DNA of 44,461 nucleotides from Bacilli bacterium (GTDB lineage Bacteria; Bacillota_I; Bacilli_A; RF39; UBA660): NCBI GenBank assembly GCA_017940575.1, contig JAGAYJ010000034.1, positions 1 to 44,461 of the forward strand, read 5' to 3'. Shown piece by piece: positions 1 to 8,327 of this stretch (position 1 is its first letter; each line of letters starts with the position of its first letter). The notes under the pieces were generated by a model. It saw only the letters and a program-made list of their open reading frames with translations, ran no database searches and was not told where the DNA came from. The position numbers and the translations under genes were made by a program.

Positions 1-18
1 ATAAGTGAGGTGGTATTT

Positions 19-99
19 ATGACTAAAAGAGAAAATGCTTTTTTCTTTATAATCATACTCCTTATATTGTTATTATTTGTAATTGTTTATAAATATTAG
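19..99 (+). CDS. Tiny single-span membrane peptide, 26 aa
   Basis: The ATG follows a good ribosome-binding site (GTGAGGTGG at 5-13). The peptide begins with a short charged head (Thr-Lys-Arg-Glu-Asn), continues as an almost unbroken Phe/Ile/Leu/Val stretch of about 17 residues, and ends in Tyr-Lys-Tyr, so it should sit as one membrane span. No family was recognised. Peptides of this kind are common in low-GC Gram-positives, some in sporulation, but nothing here shows a role. Upstream context lies outside the window. The call rests on the start signal and clean composition; a chance open frame is possible. Confidence 0.45.
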   Translation: MTKRENAFFFIIILLILLLFVIVYKY

Positions 100-112
100 A
101 ATATAAAAAATA

Positions 113-190
113 ATCCTAGTGCCACAGGGGGTCACTAGGATTTCTTCAGTTAATCTGCAAGGAATACCTAAGACTTTTAGGTGTCCTCAA
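113..190. other. Structured non-coding stretch with two hairpins
   Basis: Bases 113-144 form a 10-bp perfect stem (AATCCTAGTG with CACTAGGATT) around an 11-base loop. It is followed at about 161-187 by a second, interrupted hairpin (GGA..CCTAA with TTAGG..TCC). The first stem is not followed by a run of T, so it is not a textbook terminator. The second lies too far from the next gene to be its leader. It could be a processed 3' end, a small RNA or a leftover repeat copy. I did not match it to SRP RNA, 6S RNA, tmRNA or a riboswitch. Confidence 0.35.
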
Positions 191-249
191 ATTAATTATA
201 TGATAATAAAAAATAATAGTCAATAAATATTGAATATAAAATATTTCTT

Positions 250-258
250 TGATAAAAT
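250..258 (+). promoter_or_regulatory. Extended -10 promoter for the ABC transporter operon
   Basis: TG-A-TAAAAT lies 24 bases before the ABC ATPase start, with AAGGTGATA as the ribosome-binding site between. No clear -35 box was seen. Confidence 0.4.
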
Positions 259-281
259 TATTAGTATAGAAAGGTGATAAT

Positions 282-1181
282 ATGTTAGAAGTAAAAAACG
301 TAACAAAATATTATGGAAATTTTAAAGCCGTAGATAATCTATCATTTGAAGTTAAAGAAGGCGAAATATTTGGGTTACTTGGCGTTAATGGTGCTGGTAA
401 AACTACAACATTTAGAATGATCATGGGTCTTCTTGATGCAACTAAAGGTGAAATTACATTAGATGGTAAGCCAATTGATTATAGTGTAACAGATAAAATT
501 GGTTTTTTAACTGAAGAGAGAAGCCTACTTACTAAAATGACAGTTAAAGAACAATGTATATATTATGGTAGACTTAAAGGAATGGATGAAGATACTATAA
601 TAAAAAGAATGAGAAAGTATTTAAAAAAATTTAATGTATCTGACTATGAAGATAAAAAAATTAAAGAATTATCAAAAGGTAATCAGCAAAAAATTCAATT
701 CATAACAGCTATTTTAAATAAACCTAAATTACTTATTTTAGATGAACCATTCTCTGGGCTTGATCCATTTAATGTTGAGATGTTTAAGAATGAAATTATA
801 GAACTTTCTAAAGCAGGAAGCATAATAATATTTTCATCTCATAGAATGGAGCATGTAGAGCTATTTTGTAAAAAATTAGTTATTATTTTAAAAGGTAAAA
901 CAGTTTTACAAGGTTATTTAAAAGATATTAAAGAAGAATATAAGAAAAAAGATATATTCATTAAAGGTGATGTCACTAAAGAAGAATTAATGAATATTAA
1001 AGGTGTTGTTGATGTAGTTGAAGGTGCTGATGAATTTGAAGTTATAATTGAATCAGTCGATAATGTAAGTGATGTATTTGATGTTATAAAGAAGAAAAAG
1101 AATATTACAAAATTTGAAGTTCAAGAACCATCACTTAATGAAATATTTGTAACAAAAGTAGGTGAAGAATTTGACAAGTAA
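282..1181 (+). CDS. ABC-2 type exporter ATP-binding subunit (YhaQ/NatA-like)
   Basis: Cytoplasmic ATPase of an ABC exporter. Walker A (GVNGAGKTT, about residues 34-42), the signature loop LSKGNQQK (about 130), Walker B (LLILDEPFSGLDP, about 149-161) and the switch His in SSHRMEH (about 185) are all present. After residue 215 there is the extra C-terminal domain of about 80 residues found in YhaQ/NatA-type exporters. Length (299 aa) is normal. It overlaps the next gene, which encodes the matching permease, so the two work as one complex. The substrate is unknown; relatives export sodium or unknown compounds. Confidence 0.9.
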   Translation: MLEVKNVTKYYGNFKAVDNLSFEVKEGEIFGLLGVNGAGKTTTFRMIMGLLDATKGEITLDGKPIDYSVTDKIGFLTEERSLLTKMTVKEQCIYYGRLKGMDEDTIIKRMRKYLKKFNVSDYEDKKIKELSKGNQQKIQFITAILNKPKLLILDEPFSGLDPFNVEMFKNEIIELSKAGSIIIFSSHRMEHVELFCKKLVIILKGKTVLQGYLKDIKEEYKKKDIFIKGDVTKEELMNIKGVVDVVEGADEFEVIIESVDNVSDVFDVIKKKKNITKFEVQEPSLNEIFVTKVGEEFDK

Positions 1182-2484
1182 ATTAAAATTTTTAACTGGT
1201 GTGAGCCTAAAGAGAAAAATAAAGACTAAATGGTTTGTTGCGGCAAATATAATACTTGCAATACTAATCATTGGCGTTGCTAATATTGATTCAATAATTA
1301 AATTCTTTGGTGGTGACTTTAATGAAAAAACAGAAGTTTTGATAATTGATAATACTGACTTTTCGTATGATATTTTGTCTAATACTTTAGATAGTACATC
1401 AAAACAAGTATTTGATACAACTTCATATAAAATTAAAAAGTATAAAAAATCTGAAAAAGAGTTAAAAAAAGAAATTAAAGATGAAGATAAAAAAATAGGT
1501 ATTGTAATAAATAATGATGATTTAAATGTAATAAATGCTAAAATGATTTCTAATAGTTATATAGAAACACTTGATTATCAAGTTTTGTCTCAAGCAATAA
1601 ATCAAGCAAAAATTTCTATTGCAACTTTAAAATCTAATATTCCAGTAGAGGAATTAAATAAAATATATAGTCCAATAGAAATCGATAGAGTAATACTTGA
1701 TGAAGATAAAAAGTCTGAAAATGAAATGATGGAAATAATTATGACATCAGTATTCCCTGTTATAATACTTCCTGTATTTATGCTTATTATATTCTTAGTT
1801 CAAATGATTGGAACAGAGATTAATGATGAGAAGACTACACGTGGTATGGAGATTATTATATCTAATGTATCACCAAGCACACATTTCTTCTCTAAAGTAT
1901 TATCTGGAAATATATTTGTAATTATGCAAGGAGCACTTATTATTTTATATGGTGTTATAGGATTAATAGTAAGAGGATTGGTTGGAAGCAGTAGTATTAC
2001 ATCAATGCTAAGTGATAAAATAGGTCCTGCATTTGATAGCTTACTTACAAGTGACTTTATAAGTAAAATGGGATATATTTTGCCACTTGCACTTGTTTTA
2101 TTACTTGCAACTTTCCTAGCTTATTCACTTCTTGCAGGAATACTAGCTAGTATGACAACTAATGCAGAAGATTTTAATCAACTTCAAACGCCAATTATGA
2201 TTGTATCATTAGCAGGATACTATATGGCTATTATGGCTGGTGTATTTAAAGGATCTATATTAATTAGAATATTCTCATATATTCCATTAATATCAGCAAT
2301 CTTATCACCATCTTTATTAGTACTAGGACAAATTGGTATATTTGATTTAGTTATTTCATTTATACTTTTAGTTATATTTAATTACTTATTAATTAGATAT
2401 GGACTAAAGATTTATAAAGTTGGTATACTTAATTATTCTTCAAAAGATTTATGGAAAAAGATGTTTAAAGCTTTAAAAGATTAA
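1171..2484 (+). CDS. ABC-2 type exporter permease (YhaP/NatB-like)
   Basis: Membrane partner of the preceding ATPase. I place the start at TTG 1171 because AGGTGA (1160-1165) is correctly spaced for it; an in-frame GTG at 1162 has no ribosome-binding site. One membrane span near the N-terminus is followed by an extracytoplasmic domain of about 150 residues rich in Lys, Asp and Asn. About five or six spans follow, from residue 185 to the end. This is the ABC-2/NatB layout. The 11-base overlap with the ATPase gene suggests coupled translation. Transport substrate cannot be read from sequence. Confidence 0.85.
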   Translation: MTSKLKFLTGVSLKRKIKTKWFVAANIILAILIIGVANIDSIIKFFGGDFNEKTEVLIIDNTDFSYDILSNTLDSTSKQVFDTTSYKIKKYKKSEKELKKEIKDEDKKIGIVINNDDLNVINAKMISNSYIETLDYQVLSQAINQAKISIATLKSNIPVEELNKIYSPIEIDRVILDEDKKSENEMMEIIMTSVFPVIILPVFMLIIFLVQMIGTEINDEKTTRGMEIIISNVSPSTHFFSKVLSGNIFVIMQGALIILYGVIGLIVRGLVGSSSITSMLSDKIGPAFDSLLTSDFISKMGYILPLALVLLLATFLAYSLLAGILASMTTNAEDFNQLQTPIMIVSLAGYYMAIMAGVFKGSILIRIFSYIPLISAILSPSLLVLGQIGIFDLVISFILLVIFNYLLIRYGLKIYKVGILNYSSKDLWKKMFKALKD

Positions 2485-2497
2485 ATATCTTTTTTTA
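2475..2497 (+). terminator. Terminator after the ABC exporter
   Basis: Stem AAAAGAT/ATCTTTT with a five-base loop, then a T run. The permease stop codon lies in the loop. Confidence 0.6.
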
Positions 2498-2501
2498 TAT
2501 G

Positions 2502-2530
2502 TTGACACGCGAACATAATTTTGGTATAAA
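2502..2530 (+). promoter_or_regulatory. Consensus promoter for the RhuM-fragment/ORF6N operon
   Basis: Perfect TTGACA (2502-2507), 17-base spacer, TATAAA (2525-2530). One of the best promoter matches in the window. It gives an untranslated leader of about 75 bases containing the 7-bp repeats. Confidence 0.65.
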
Positions 2531-2550
2531 GATTATAGGTACCTAAAATA

Positions 2551-2585
2551 GTTGTATGTTGTATGCTATATGTTGTATGTTGTAA
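2551..2585 (+). repeat. Five tandem 7-bp repeats (GTTGTAT) in a 5' leader
   Basis: Units at 2551, 2558, 2565, 2572 and 2579 read GTTGTAT, GTTGTAT, GCTATAT, GTTGTAT, GTTGTAA. They sit between the promoter and the ribosome-binding site (AGGGGGAT, about 2597-2604) of the RhuM-family fragment. Confidence 0.8.
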
Positions 2586-2612
2586 ATCATTTATGATAGG
2601 GGGATACAATAT

Positions 2613-2909
2613 ATGGAAAATGAAATGATTATTTTTGAAAATGGTGAAGTAAAATTAGATGTAAATGTTAAAGATGAGACTGTTTGGTTAACACTTGATC
2701 AGTTAACTAAACTATATGGAAGAGATAAATCTGTTATTTCTAGGCATATAAAAAATGCACTAAGAGAAGAGCTTGATGAAACAGTTGTTGCAAAATTTGC
2801 AACAACTGCTAAAGATGGTAAAACTTATCAGGTAGATTATTATAATCTTGATATGATTATAAGTGTTGGATATATTTTAAGCACTAAAAAAATGAAGGTA
2901 ATTTTTTAA
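2613..2909 (+). pseudogene. RhuM-family protein, N-terminal part only
   Basis: The first 90 or so residues follow the RhuM family closely: the ETVWLTLDQLTKLYG and SRHIKNALREELDE segments, and YNLDMIISVGY. In full-length members this last motif runs on into a conserved SKRGTQFR-type stretch and about 200 more residues. Here it ends after STKKMKVIF and a stop, giving 98 aa. RhuM proteins are accessory, phage- or island-borne proteins of uncertain function. The new 3' end supplies the ribosome-binding site of the next gene and overlaps its start (TAATG), so the junction looks like a recombination scar. A functional short protein is also possible. Confidence 0.65.
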
Positions 2910-3784
2910 TGAATGATATAGTTTCTAAAGATAATGTAGCTATTGAAGATTTAATATATGAGATTAGAGGAAAGAAAGTAATGCTTGATAGTGACTTGGC
3001 AAAACAATATAAAGTTGAAACAAAAGTTCTTATGCAAGCAGTTAAAAGAAATATTGAAAGATTTCCTGATAATTTTATGTTTCAGTTGACGAATAGGGAA
3101 TATGACGATTTGAGGTCACAAATTGTGACCTCAAAAGTTAGAGGAGGAAGAAGATATAATCCGTATGTTTTTACAGAACAAGGTGTTGCGATGCTTTCAG
3201 GATTATTACATTCTAAAACTGCGATTCAAACTAGTATTAATATTATAAATACTTTTGTAAAAATGAGACATTTTATTAAAGATAGTTTGCTAGAGCAAAA
3301 ATATATTAACAATTTAGTAATAGAACACGATGAAAGATTAAAAATAATTGAAGAAGCTTTTGATAAATTAGAAGAAAAAAGAAATGTTAACGAAATATAT
3401 TATAATGGTCAAATATATGATGCTTACTCAAAAATAAAAGATATATTTAAAAATGCTACTAAAAAATTAATAATTGTAGATTCGTATGCTGATAAAACAT
3501 TATTAGATATTATTAAAACGCTTAATGTTGATGTAATTATTATAACTAAAAAAGATAATCTTTTAACTTTACAAGATATAGAAAAATATAATAAACAATA
3601 TCATAATTTAAAAGTGATTTTTAATAATAGTTTTCATGATAGATATTTTATAATCGATAATAAGACTATGTATCATTGTGGCGCAAGTATTAATAGAATA
3701 GGATATAAAACATTTTCCATTAATTTAATCGGCGATAAGGAAGCTTTTAAATCACTTTTAGATAAAGTAAATACAATTATATAA
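2909..3784 (+). CDS. ORF6N-domain protein with PLD-like C-terminal domain
   Basis: Residues about 9-110 match the ORF6N domain (IYEIRGKKVMLDSDLAK; NPYVFTEQGVAMLSGLL), a DNA-binding module of phage antirepressor-like proteins. A helical linker is followed at about 165-290 by a second domain with HDRYFIIDN and YHCGAS. This HxR..D arrangement is typical of the domain that often follows ORF6N or RhuM modules and resembles one half of a phospholipase D-type fold. Start chosen at the ATG overlapping the previous stop, with AAGGT nine bases upstream. It is a phage-derived accessory gene among housekeeping neighbours; its present role is unknown. Confidence 0.75.
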   Translation: MNDIVSKDNVAIEDLIYEIRGKKVMLDSDLAKQYKVETKVLMQAVKRNIERFPDNFMFQLTNREYDDLRSQIVTSKVRGGRRYNPYVFTEQGVAMLSGLLHSKTAIQTSINIINTFVKMRHFIKDSLLEQKYINNLVIEHDERLKIIEEAFDKLEEKRNVNEIYYNGQIYDAYSKIKDIFKNATKKLIIVDSYADKTLLDIIKTLNVDVIIITKKDNLLTLQDIEKYNKQYHNLKVIFNNSFHDRYFIIDNKTMYHCGASINRIGYKTFSINLIGDKEAFKSLLDKVNTII

Positions 3785-3819
3785 ATTATATATGAACTTT
3801 TTAACTAACACTTAATCTA

Positions 3820-3848
3820 TTGCGAAATATTTTAATTTATGGTAATAT
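3820..3848 (+). promoter_or_regulatory. Promoter for miaB
   Basis: TTGCGA (3820-3825), 17-base spacer, TAATAT (3843-3848) with an extended TG at 3840-3841. The miaB start follows 24 bases later. Confidence 0.45.
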
Positions 3849-3871
3849 CTTATAGGAAATGAAGTGATATT

Positions 3872-5293
3872 ATGGAACTACCAAATTTAAAAAATGCTAA
3901 AAGAAGAACTGATGCAGAAGTTAAAGTTTTAACTAATGAATATATTATGAATGCTCACTTAGAAAGTTTAGGCAAGGGTAAAAAATATTTTGTTAAAACA
4001 TATGGATGTCAAATGAATGAACATGATGGAGAAAATATAAAAGCTATCTTAGAAGATATGTCATTTACCGAGACAGATAATATGGAAGATGCTGATATTA
4101 TTTTACTTAACACTTGCGCAATTCGTGAGAATGCTCATAATAAAGTATTTGGTTATTTAGGAAGAATTAAACATTTGAAAGAGTCTCGTCCTGATATTAT
4201 AGCAGGAATTTGTGGCTGCATGGCTCAAGAAGAAGTTGTTGTAAAAGAGATAATGAGTAAACATAAATACTTAGATATGGTATTTGGAACTCATAATATT
4301 CATGAACTTCCTGAGATACTTGATAAAGTAATTGAGACTAAATCACAACAAATAAGTGTTTATTCTAAAGAAGGAGATATAATTGAAAATATTCCTGTAA
4401 AAAGAGAATCTTTGTATAAAGCATGGGTTAATATTATGTATGGTTGTGATAAGTTTTGTACATACTGTATAGTACCTTATACAAGAGGTAAACAAAGAAG
4501 TAGAAGACATGAGGATATTTTAGCTGAAGTTAAATGCTTAAAAGAACAAGGTTATAAAGAGGTAACACTTCTTGGTCAAAACGTTAATGCTTATGGTAAA
4601 GATTTAAATGATAACTATAACATGGAAAACTTACTTGAAGATGTTGCTAAGGTAGGTATTGATAGAGTTAGATTTGTAACAAGTCATCCTTGGGATTTTA
4701 CAGATTCTATGATAGATGTAATAGCTAAATATGATAATATAATGCCTTATATTCATCTACCTTTACAATCAGGATCTAGTAGAATATTAAAACTAATGGG
4801 AAGACGTTATACTAAAGAATCTTATTTAGAACTTGCTCATAAGATAAAAGATAAAATTCCAAATTGTAGTTTAACAACAGATATAATCGTAGGATTTCCT
4901 GGTGAAACAGAAGAAGACTTTAATGAAACAATGGACGTTGTAAATGAACTAAAATATGATTCAGCATTCACATTTATCTTCTCACCACGTGTTGGAACTC
5001 CTGCTGAGAATATGACTGATGATGTAGATTTAAAAACAAAAGAAGAAAGACTGCACAAATTAAATGAATTAGTTAATAAATATGCACATGATGCAAATTT
5101 AAAATATCAAGATAAAATAGTACCTGTGTTACTTGAAGGAGTAAGTGAGAAAAACTCTGAATACTTAATGGGATATACTGATACTATGAAGCTTGTTAAT
5201 GTTAAAGCACCAAAAGATTTAATAGGCGAAATCGTAAATGTTAAAATAACTAGTGTTAAAACATGGAGTATGGATGGAGAAATTGCAAAATAA
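3872..5293 (+). CDS. miaB: tRNA-2-methylthio-N6-dimethylallyladenosine synthase MiaB
   Basis: Radical-SAM enzyme that adds the 2-methylthio group to i6A37 of tRNAs reading U-starting codons, acting after MiaA (encoded at 12112). N-terminal UPF0004 domain with cysteines in TYGCQMNEHDG, LNTCAIRENA and GICGCMAQEE. Radical-SAM CxxxCxxC in CDKFCTYCIVPYTRG (about residues 190-204). C-terminal TRAM domain from about 410. The 473-aa length includes a 35-residue N-terminal lead normal for Gram-positive MiaB. Ribosome-binding site GAAGTGA. A second methylthiotransferase of the MtaB type lies at 20145, so both tRNA branches are present. Confidence 0.95.
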   Translation: MELPNLKNAKRRTDAEVKVLTNEYIMNAHLESLGKGKKYFVKTYGCQMNEHDGENIKAILEDMSFTETDNMEDADIILLNTCAIRENAHNKVFGYLGRIKHLKESRPDIIAGICGCMAQEEVVVKEIMSKHKYLDMVFGTHNIHELPEILDKVIETKSQQISVYSKEGDIIENIPVKRESLYKAWVNIMYGCDKFCTYCIVPYTRGKQRSRRHEDILAEVKCLKEQGYKEVTLLGQNVNAYGKDLNDNYNMENLLEDVAKVGIDRVRFVTSHPWDFTDSMIDVIAKYDNIMPYIHLPLQSGSSRILKLMGRRYTKESYLELAHKIKDKIPNCSLTTDIIVGFPGETEEDFNETMDVVNELKYDSAFTFIFSPRVGTPAENMTDDVDLKTKEERLHKLNELVNKYAHDANLKYQDKIVPVLLEGVSEKNSEYLMGYTDTMKLVNVKAPKDLIGEIVNVKITSVKTWSMDGEIAK

Positions 5294-5306
5294 TTTCTCT
5301 TTTTTC
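5277..5306 (+). terminator. Terminator after miaB
   Basis: GAGAAATT/AATTTCTC stem overlapping the stop codon, then TTTTTT. Confidence 0.7.
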
Positions 5307-5314
5307 ATAAAATA

Positions 5315-5323
5315 TGGTAAAAT
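5315..5323 (+). promoter_or_regulatory. Extended -10 promoter for fmt
   Basis: TG-G-TAAAAT, 15 bases before the fmt start, immediately after the miaB terminator. No clear -35 box. Confidence 0.4.
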
Positions 5324-5338
5324 TAGTGTGGTGATTAT

Positions 5339-6304
5339 ATGAATATTGAAGATATAAATGTAGATAAAGAATTAAGAATTGTATTTATGGGAACTCCTGA
5401 TTTTGCTGTTCCAGTACTTCAAGGATTAATTGATAACTATAATGTAAAAGCAGTTGTAACACAACCTGATAAACCAGTTGGAAGACATGGAGAGATTAGT
5501 ATGTCTCCAATTAAAAAATTAGCGCTTGATAATACTATATTAGTGCTTCAACCTAAAAACTTAAAAGAAGAGTGGCAAGATGTTATGTCACTTCATCCTG
5601 ATATGATTGTAACATGTGCTTATGGTCAAATCGTTCCAAGGGAATTACTCGTATATCCTAAATATGGATGTATTAATGTACATGCATCACTTCTTCCAAA
5701 ACTTAGAGGTGGAGCTCCAATTCATAGAGCTATAATTGAAGGATATAGAGAAACAGGGGTTACTATAATGCATATGAATGCAGGACTTGATACGGGAGAT
5801 ATAATAACACAAAGACCAATCTTAATAGATGATTCTGACACCGCAGAGACTCTACATGATAAATTAAGCGTACTTGGTAGAGACTTACTACTTGATACTA
5901 TGCCTTCTATAATTGATGGAACAGCGCCTTCTATTCCTCAAGATGATTCAATCTCGACATTCGCATCTAATATAAAGCCAGAGGATGAGAAAATAGATTT
6001 TTCAAAAACAAAAAGACAAATTTATAATCAAGTTAGAGGACTTAATTCATGGCCTGGTGCATATTTCAATTTAATGGGCAAGAGAATAAAAGTTTATGAA
6101 TGCATTATGAGCGATAATAACTTATCTAATTTAATAGATGGTCAAATATCTGGATTATATCCTGAGGGAATAGGTATTAAAGTATCTAATGGTGAAGTTA
6201 TATTAACTAAAATAAAACCAGAAGGTAAAGGCATTATGAAAGCATCAGACTATATTAATGGTATTCAAGATAAGAATAGTTTAATAGGTAAAATTTGTGA
6301 GTAA
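5339..6304 (+). CDS. fmt: Methionyl-tRNA formyltransferase
   Basis: Transfers a formyl group from 10-formyl-THF to Met-tRNAfMet for initiation. The core starts IVFMGTPDFAVPVL, then shows the family signature INVHASLLPKLRGGAPI (about residues 115-131) with the catalytic Asn and His, and GLDTGDI with the catalytic Asp. The C-terminal OB-like tRNA-binding domain covers about 215-321. The N-terminus is about nine residues longer than usual, but the ATG has the only good ribosome-binding site (GGTGATT). The next gene overlaps by 8 bases. No def was seen beside it. Confidence 0.95.
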   Translation: MNIEDINVDKELRIVFMGTPDFAVPVLQGLIDNYNVKAVVTQPDKPVGRHGEISMSPIKKLALDNTILVLQPKNLKEEWQDVMSLHPDMIVTCAYGQIVPRELLVYPKYGCINVHASLLPKLRGGAPIHRAIIEGYRETGVTIMHMNAGLDTGDIITQRPILIDDSDTAETLHDKLSVLGRDLLLDTMPSIIDGTAPSIPQDDSISTFASNIKPEDEKIDFSKTKRQIYNQVRGLNSWPGAYFNLMGKRIKVYECIMSDNNLSNLIDGQISGLYPEGIGIKVSNGEVILTKIKPEGKGIMKASDYINGIQDKNSLIGKICE

Positions 6305-6812
6305 TATATTAAATATTATAAAAACAATTTGGAAAAGTGATAGATATAGATCACTTCTAATATTAGCATTATATTTTATCTTCTTCTTAGGAATAATAGT
6401 AATAGCTAAAATGTCTCCTAAAAGTGAAGTTAAAGTAGAAGACAAGGGAATATCTAATATAGAAGTTAATGATACTTATTCATTTGAGGTAAGCATTAAA
6501 GATAGTATTATAAAAGGAACTTATGATTATAGCTATATTAAATTTGAATATGATGGTATAGAATACGAATATAGTAATGATATACTTCTTCCAAATAAAT
6601 TTGAATATATGGATATAATAAAATTTATGAATAGAAGTTATGTATTTGATTTAATAAAAGATAAAGAGGCTTATAGTACTACTAAATTTAAAAATGGAAA
6701 TACCTCTAAAACGTATTTAGTAGATGATATAGAAATTACAACTTATGATAAAGAATTATATAATGTAGATATTAAAATAAATGACTTAACATATAAAATA
6801 ACATATAAATAA
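6297..6812 (+). CDS. Unknown protein, 171 aa, one N-terminal membrane span
   Basis: Starts at a GTG overlapping the end of fmt by 8 bases, implying translational coupling. Residues about 18-38 are a strongly hydrophobic span. The rest is a soluble domain with alternating hydrophobic, Asp/Glu and Lys residues and many Tyr, consistent with an extracytoplasmic beta-rich domain. No lipobox and no recognised family. Position between fmt and secG gives no clear functional hint. Confidence 0.7.
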   Translation: MSNILNIIKTIWKSDRYRSLLILALYFIFFLGIIVIAKMSPKSEVKVEDKGISNIEVNDTYSFEVSIKDSIIKGTYDYSYIKFEYDGIEYEYSNDILLPNKFEYMDIIKFMNRSYVFDLIKDKEAYSTTKFKNGNTSKTYLVDDIEITTYDKELYNVDIKINDLTYKITYK

Positions 6813-6863
6813 TTGCAAAATTAGTGAATTTGTGATAGATTAATAAAGGCAGGAGGAAGAGTT

Positions 6864-7076
6864 ATGAAAACATTTTTAATTATAGTTGCAATACTTTTAA
6901 TAGCAATCGTTTTACTTCAAGCTGCAAAAGCTGAAGGAGCTAGTAGTGCTATGATGGGTGGAAATGATAGTTTATTTAAAAACAGAAAAGAAAGAGGAGG
7001 AGAGTTATTTATAACTAGACTAACTTTCTTACTAGGAGCATTATTTTTTATCGGTTGTTTGATAATAGGATTTTAA
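6864..7076 (+). CDS. secG: Preprotein translocase subunit SecG
   Basis: Small membrane subunit that assists the SecYE channel during export. The 70-aa protein has two hydrophobic spans (about residues 3-20 and 50-70) separated by the family's Gly/Ser-rich loop. Recognisable pieces are VLLQAAKAEG, MMGGNDSLFKN and RLTFLLGALFF. Strong ribosome-binding site AGGAGGAAGAG. A terminator follows at once. Confidence 0.92.
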   Translation: MKTFLIIVAILLIAIVLLQAAKAEGASSAMMGGNDSLFKNRKERGGELFITRLTFLLGALFFIGCLIIGF

Positions 7077-7092
7077 TAATCCTTTTCTTTTT
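7067..7092 (+). terminator. Terminator after secG
   Basis: AGGATT/AATCCT stem with five-base loop, then TTTCTTTTT; the stop codon is in the loop. Confidence 0.65.
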
Positions 7093-7134
7093 ACAAAAAT
7101 ATGTTCGTTTTATCTTTTAAAATAATTAATAATA

Positions 7135-7143
7135 TGTTATAAT
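7135..7143 (+). promoter_or_regulatory. Extended -10 promoter for ruvA-tdk-ruvB run
   Basis: TG-T-TATAAT, 15 bases before the ruvA start. Confidence 0.45.
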
Positions 7144-7158
7144 TTTTATGGTGGTAAA

Positions 7159-7710
7159 ATGTACGAATATATTAAAGGTAAAGTAGAAGAAATAGAAGCT
7201 AATTACATAGTAGTTGATAATAATGGGATTGGCTATTTAGTATATGTTGCAAATCCTTATTCATATAAATTAGATACTGAATATAAAGTATATATATATG
7301 AACAAGTTAGAGAAGATGAACATACTTTATATGGCTTTATGAAAAAAGAAGAAAAGAACTTATTTTTAAAGTTAATAGATGTTAAAGGACTCGGACCTAA
7401 AATGGCACTTCCAATGCTTGCAACAGGTTCAATAGATGGAATAATTGATGCTATTGATAGAGAAAATATTATGTATTTAAAGAAGTTTCCAAAAATTGGA
7501 GATAAAGTAGCGCGTCAAATTATTCTTGATTTAAAAGGTAAACTTGCTGAAAGCAGTAATGTTAATGTAACTTATAATGAAGAGTTAACAGAAACACTTA
7601 AAGCACTTGGATATAAAGCAGTAGATATTAAGAAAATACTACCAAATATTGATCAAGATAAAACACTAGAAGAGCAAATAAAAGATGCACTTAAATTGAT
7701 GCTTAAATAG
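7159..7710 (+). CDS. ruvA: Holliday junction DNA helicase subunit RuvA
   Basis: Tetrameric protein that binds four-way junctions and loads the RuvB motor. The N-terminal OB domain (about 1-65) has KGKVEEI and GIGYLVYV. The helix-hairpin-helix segment GLGPKMALPML and FPKIGDKVARQIILDLKGKL (about 75-130) is typical. The C-terminal RuvB-binding helices (about 140-183) follow a short linker. Length 183 aa is at the short end of the range (about 190-205). tdk separates it from ruvB, which is unusual, as the two are often adjacent. Confidence 0.95.
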   Translation: MYEYIKGKVEEIEANYIVVDNNGIGYLVYVANPYSYKLDTEYKVYIYEQVREDEHTLYGFMKKEEKNLFLKLIDVKGLGPKMALPMLATGSIDGIIDAIDRENIMYLKKFPKIGDKVARQIILDLKGKLAESSNVNVTYNEELTETLKALGYKAVDIKKILPNIDQDKTLEEQIKDALKLMLK

Positions 7711-7718
7711 GAGAATGT

Positions 7719-8327
7719 ATGGACAATTTGATTTTTAAATATGCAACTATGAATTCAGGTAAAACTATGGATTTAATAATACGTGCATATAACTATAAAG
7801 AAACTAATAATAAAATAATTGTAATGAAACCTAAAATAGATACAAAAGGAGAAAATACTATTGTATCTCGAACAGGCTTAATTAGAAATGTTGATATATT
7901 AATTGATAAGGATGATTCTATTATTAATATACTTGAACATAAGCTTATAGATATAAAAGCTATATTAATTGATGAAGCACAGTTTTTATCAAGAAGCCAA
8001 GTAGACGAACTACAAATTATAGCTCATACTTTAAATATAGATATTATTTGTTATGGACTTAGAAATGATTTTTTAATGAATTCATTTGAAGGAAGTAAAA
8101 GATTATTAGAGATAGCTGATATATTAGAAGAACAATCTTCTTTATGTAAATGTGGTGATAAAGCACGTTTTGTTGGAAGAAAAGTTAATGGTGAATTTGT
8201 CCTTGATGGTGATGTCGTTGTAATTGATGGAACTGAAAATGTTGAATATGTACCAATGTGTGCCACATGTTATTTAAAAGATGTAAAAAAAATAGATTTA
8301 GAAAAAGTAAAAAAGAAGGTGAGATAG
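7719..8327 (+). CDS. tdk: Thymidine kinase, type II
   Basis: Phosphorylates thymidine to dTMP in pyrimidine salvage. P-loop MNSGKT near residue 11, Walker B-like LIDEAQFL near 87, and the lasso/zinc domain from about 143. The first zinc pair reads CKCG, a CxC rather than the usual CxxC, while the second is CATC. The lasso segment after it contains GRKVNGEFV and the late VEYVPMC piece. Ribosome-binding site GGAGAATG. The last base of the stop is the first base of ruvB. Confidence 0.92.
   Translation: MDNLIFKYATMNSGKTMDLIIRAYNYKETNNKIIVMKPKIDTKGENTIVSRTGLIRNVDILIDKDDSIINILEHKLIDIKAILIDEAQFLSRSQVDELQIIAHTLNIDIICYGLRNDFLMNSFEGSKRLLEIADILEEQSSLCKCGDKARFVGRKVNGEFVLDGDVVVIDGTENVEYVPMCATCYLKDVKKIDLEKVKKKVR

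Noticed and set aside
2551-2585. A CRISPR-like array
   Set aside because: Units are only 7 bases and contiguous, without spacers.
8258-8326. A longer ruvB start
   Set aside because: It lies inside tdk and adds Lys-rich residues unlike any RuvB; the GTG at 8327 has the correct ribosome-binding site.
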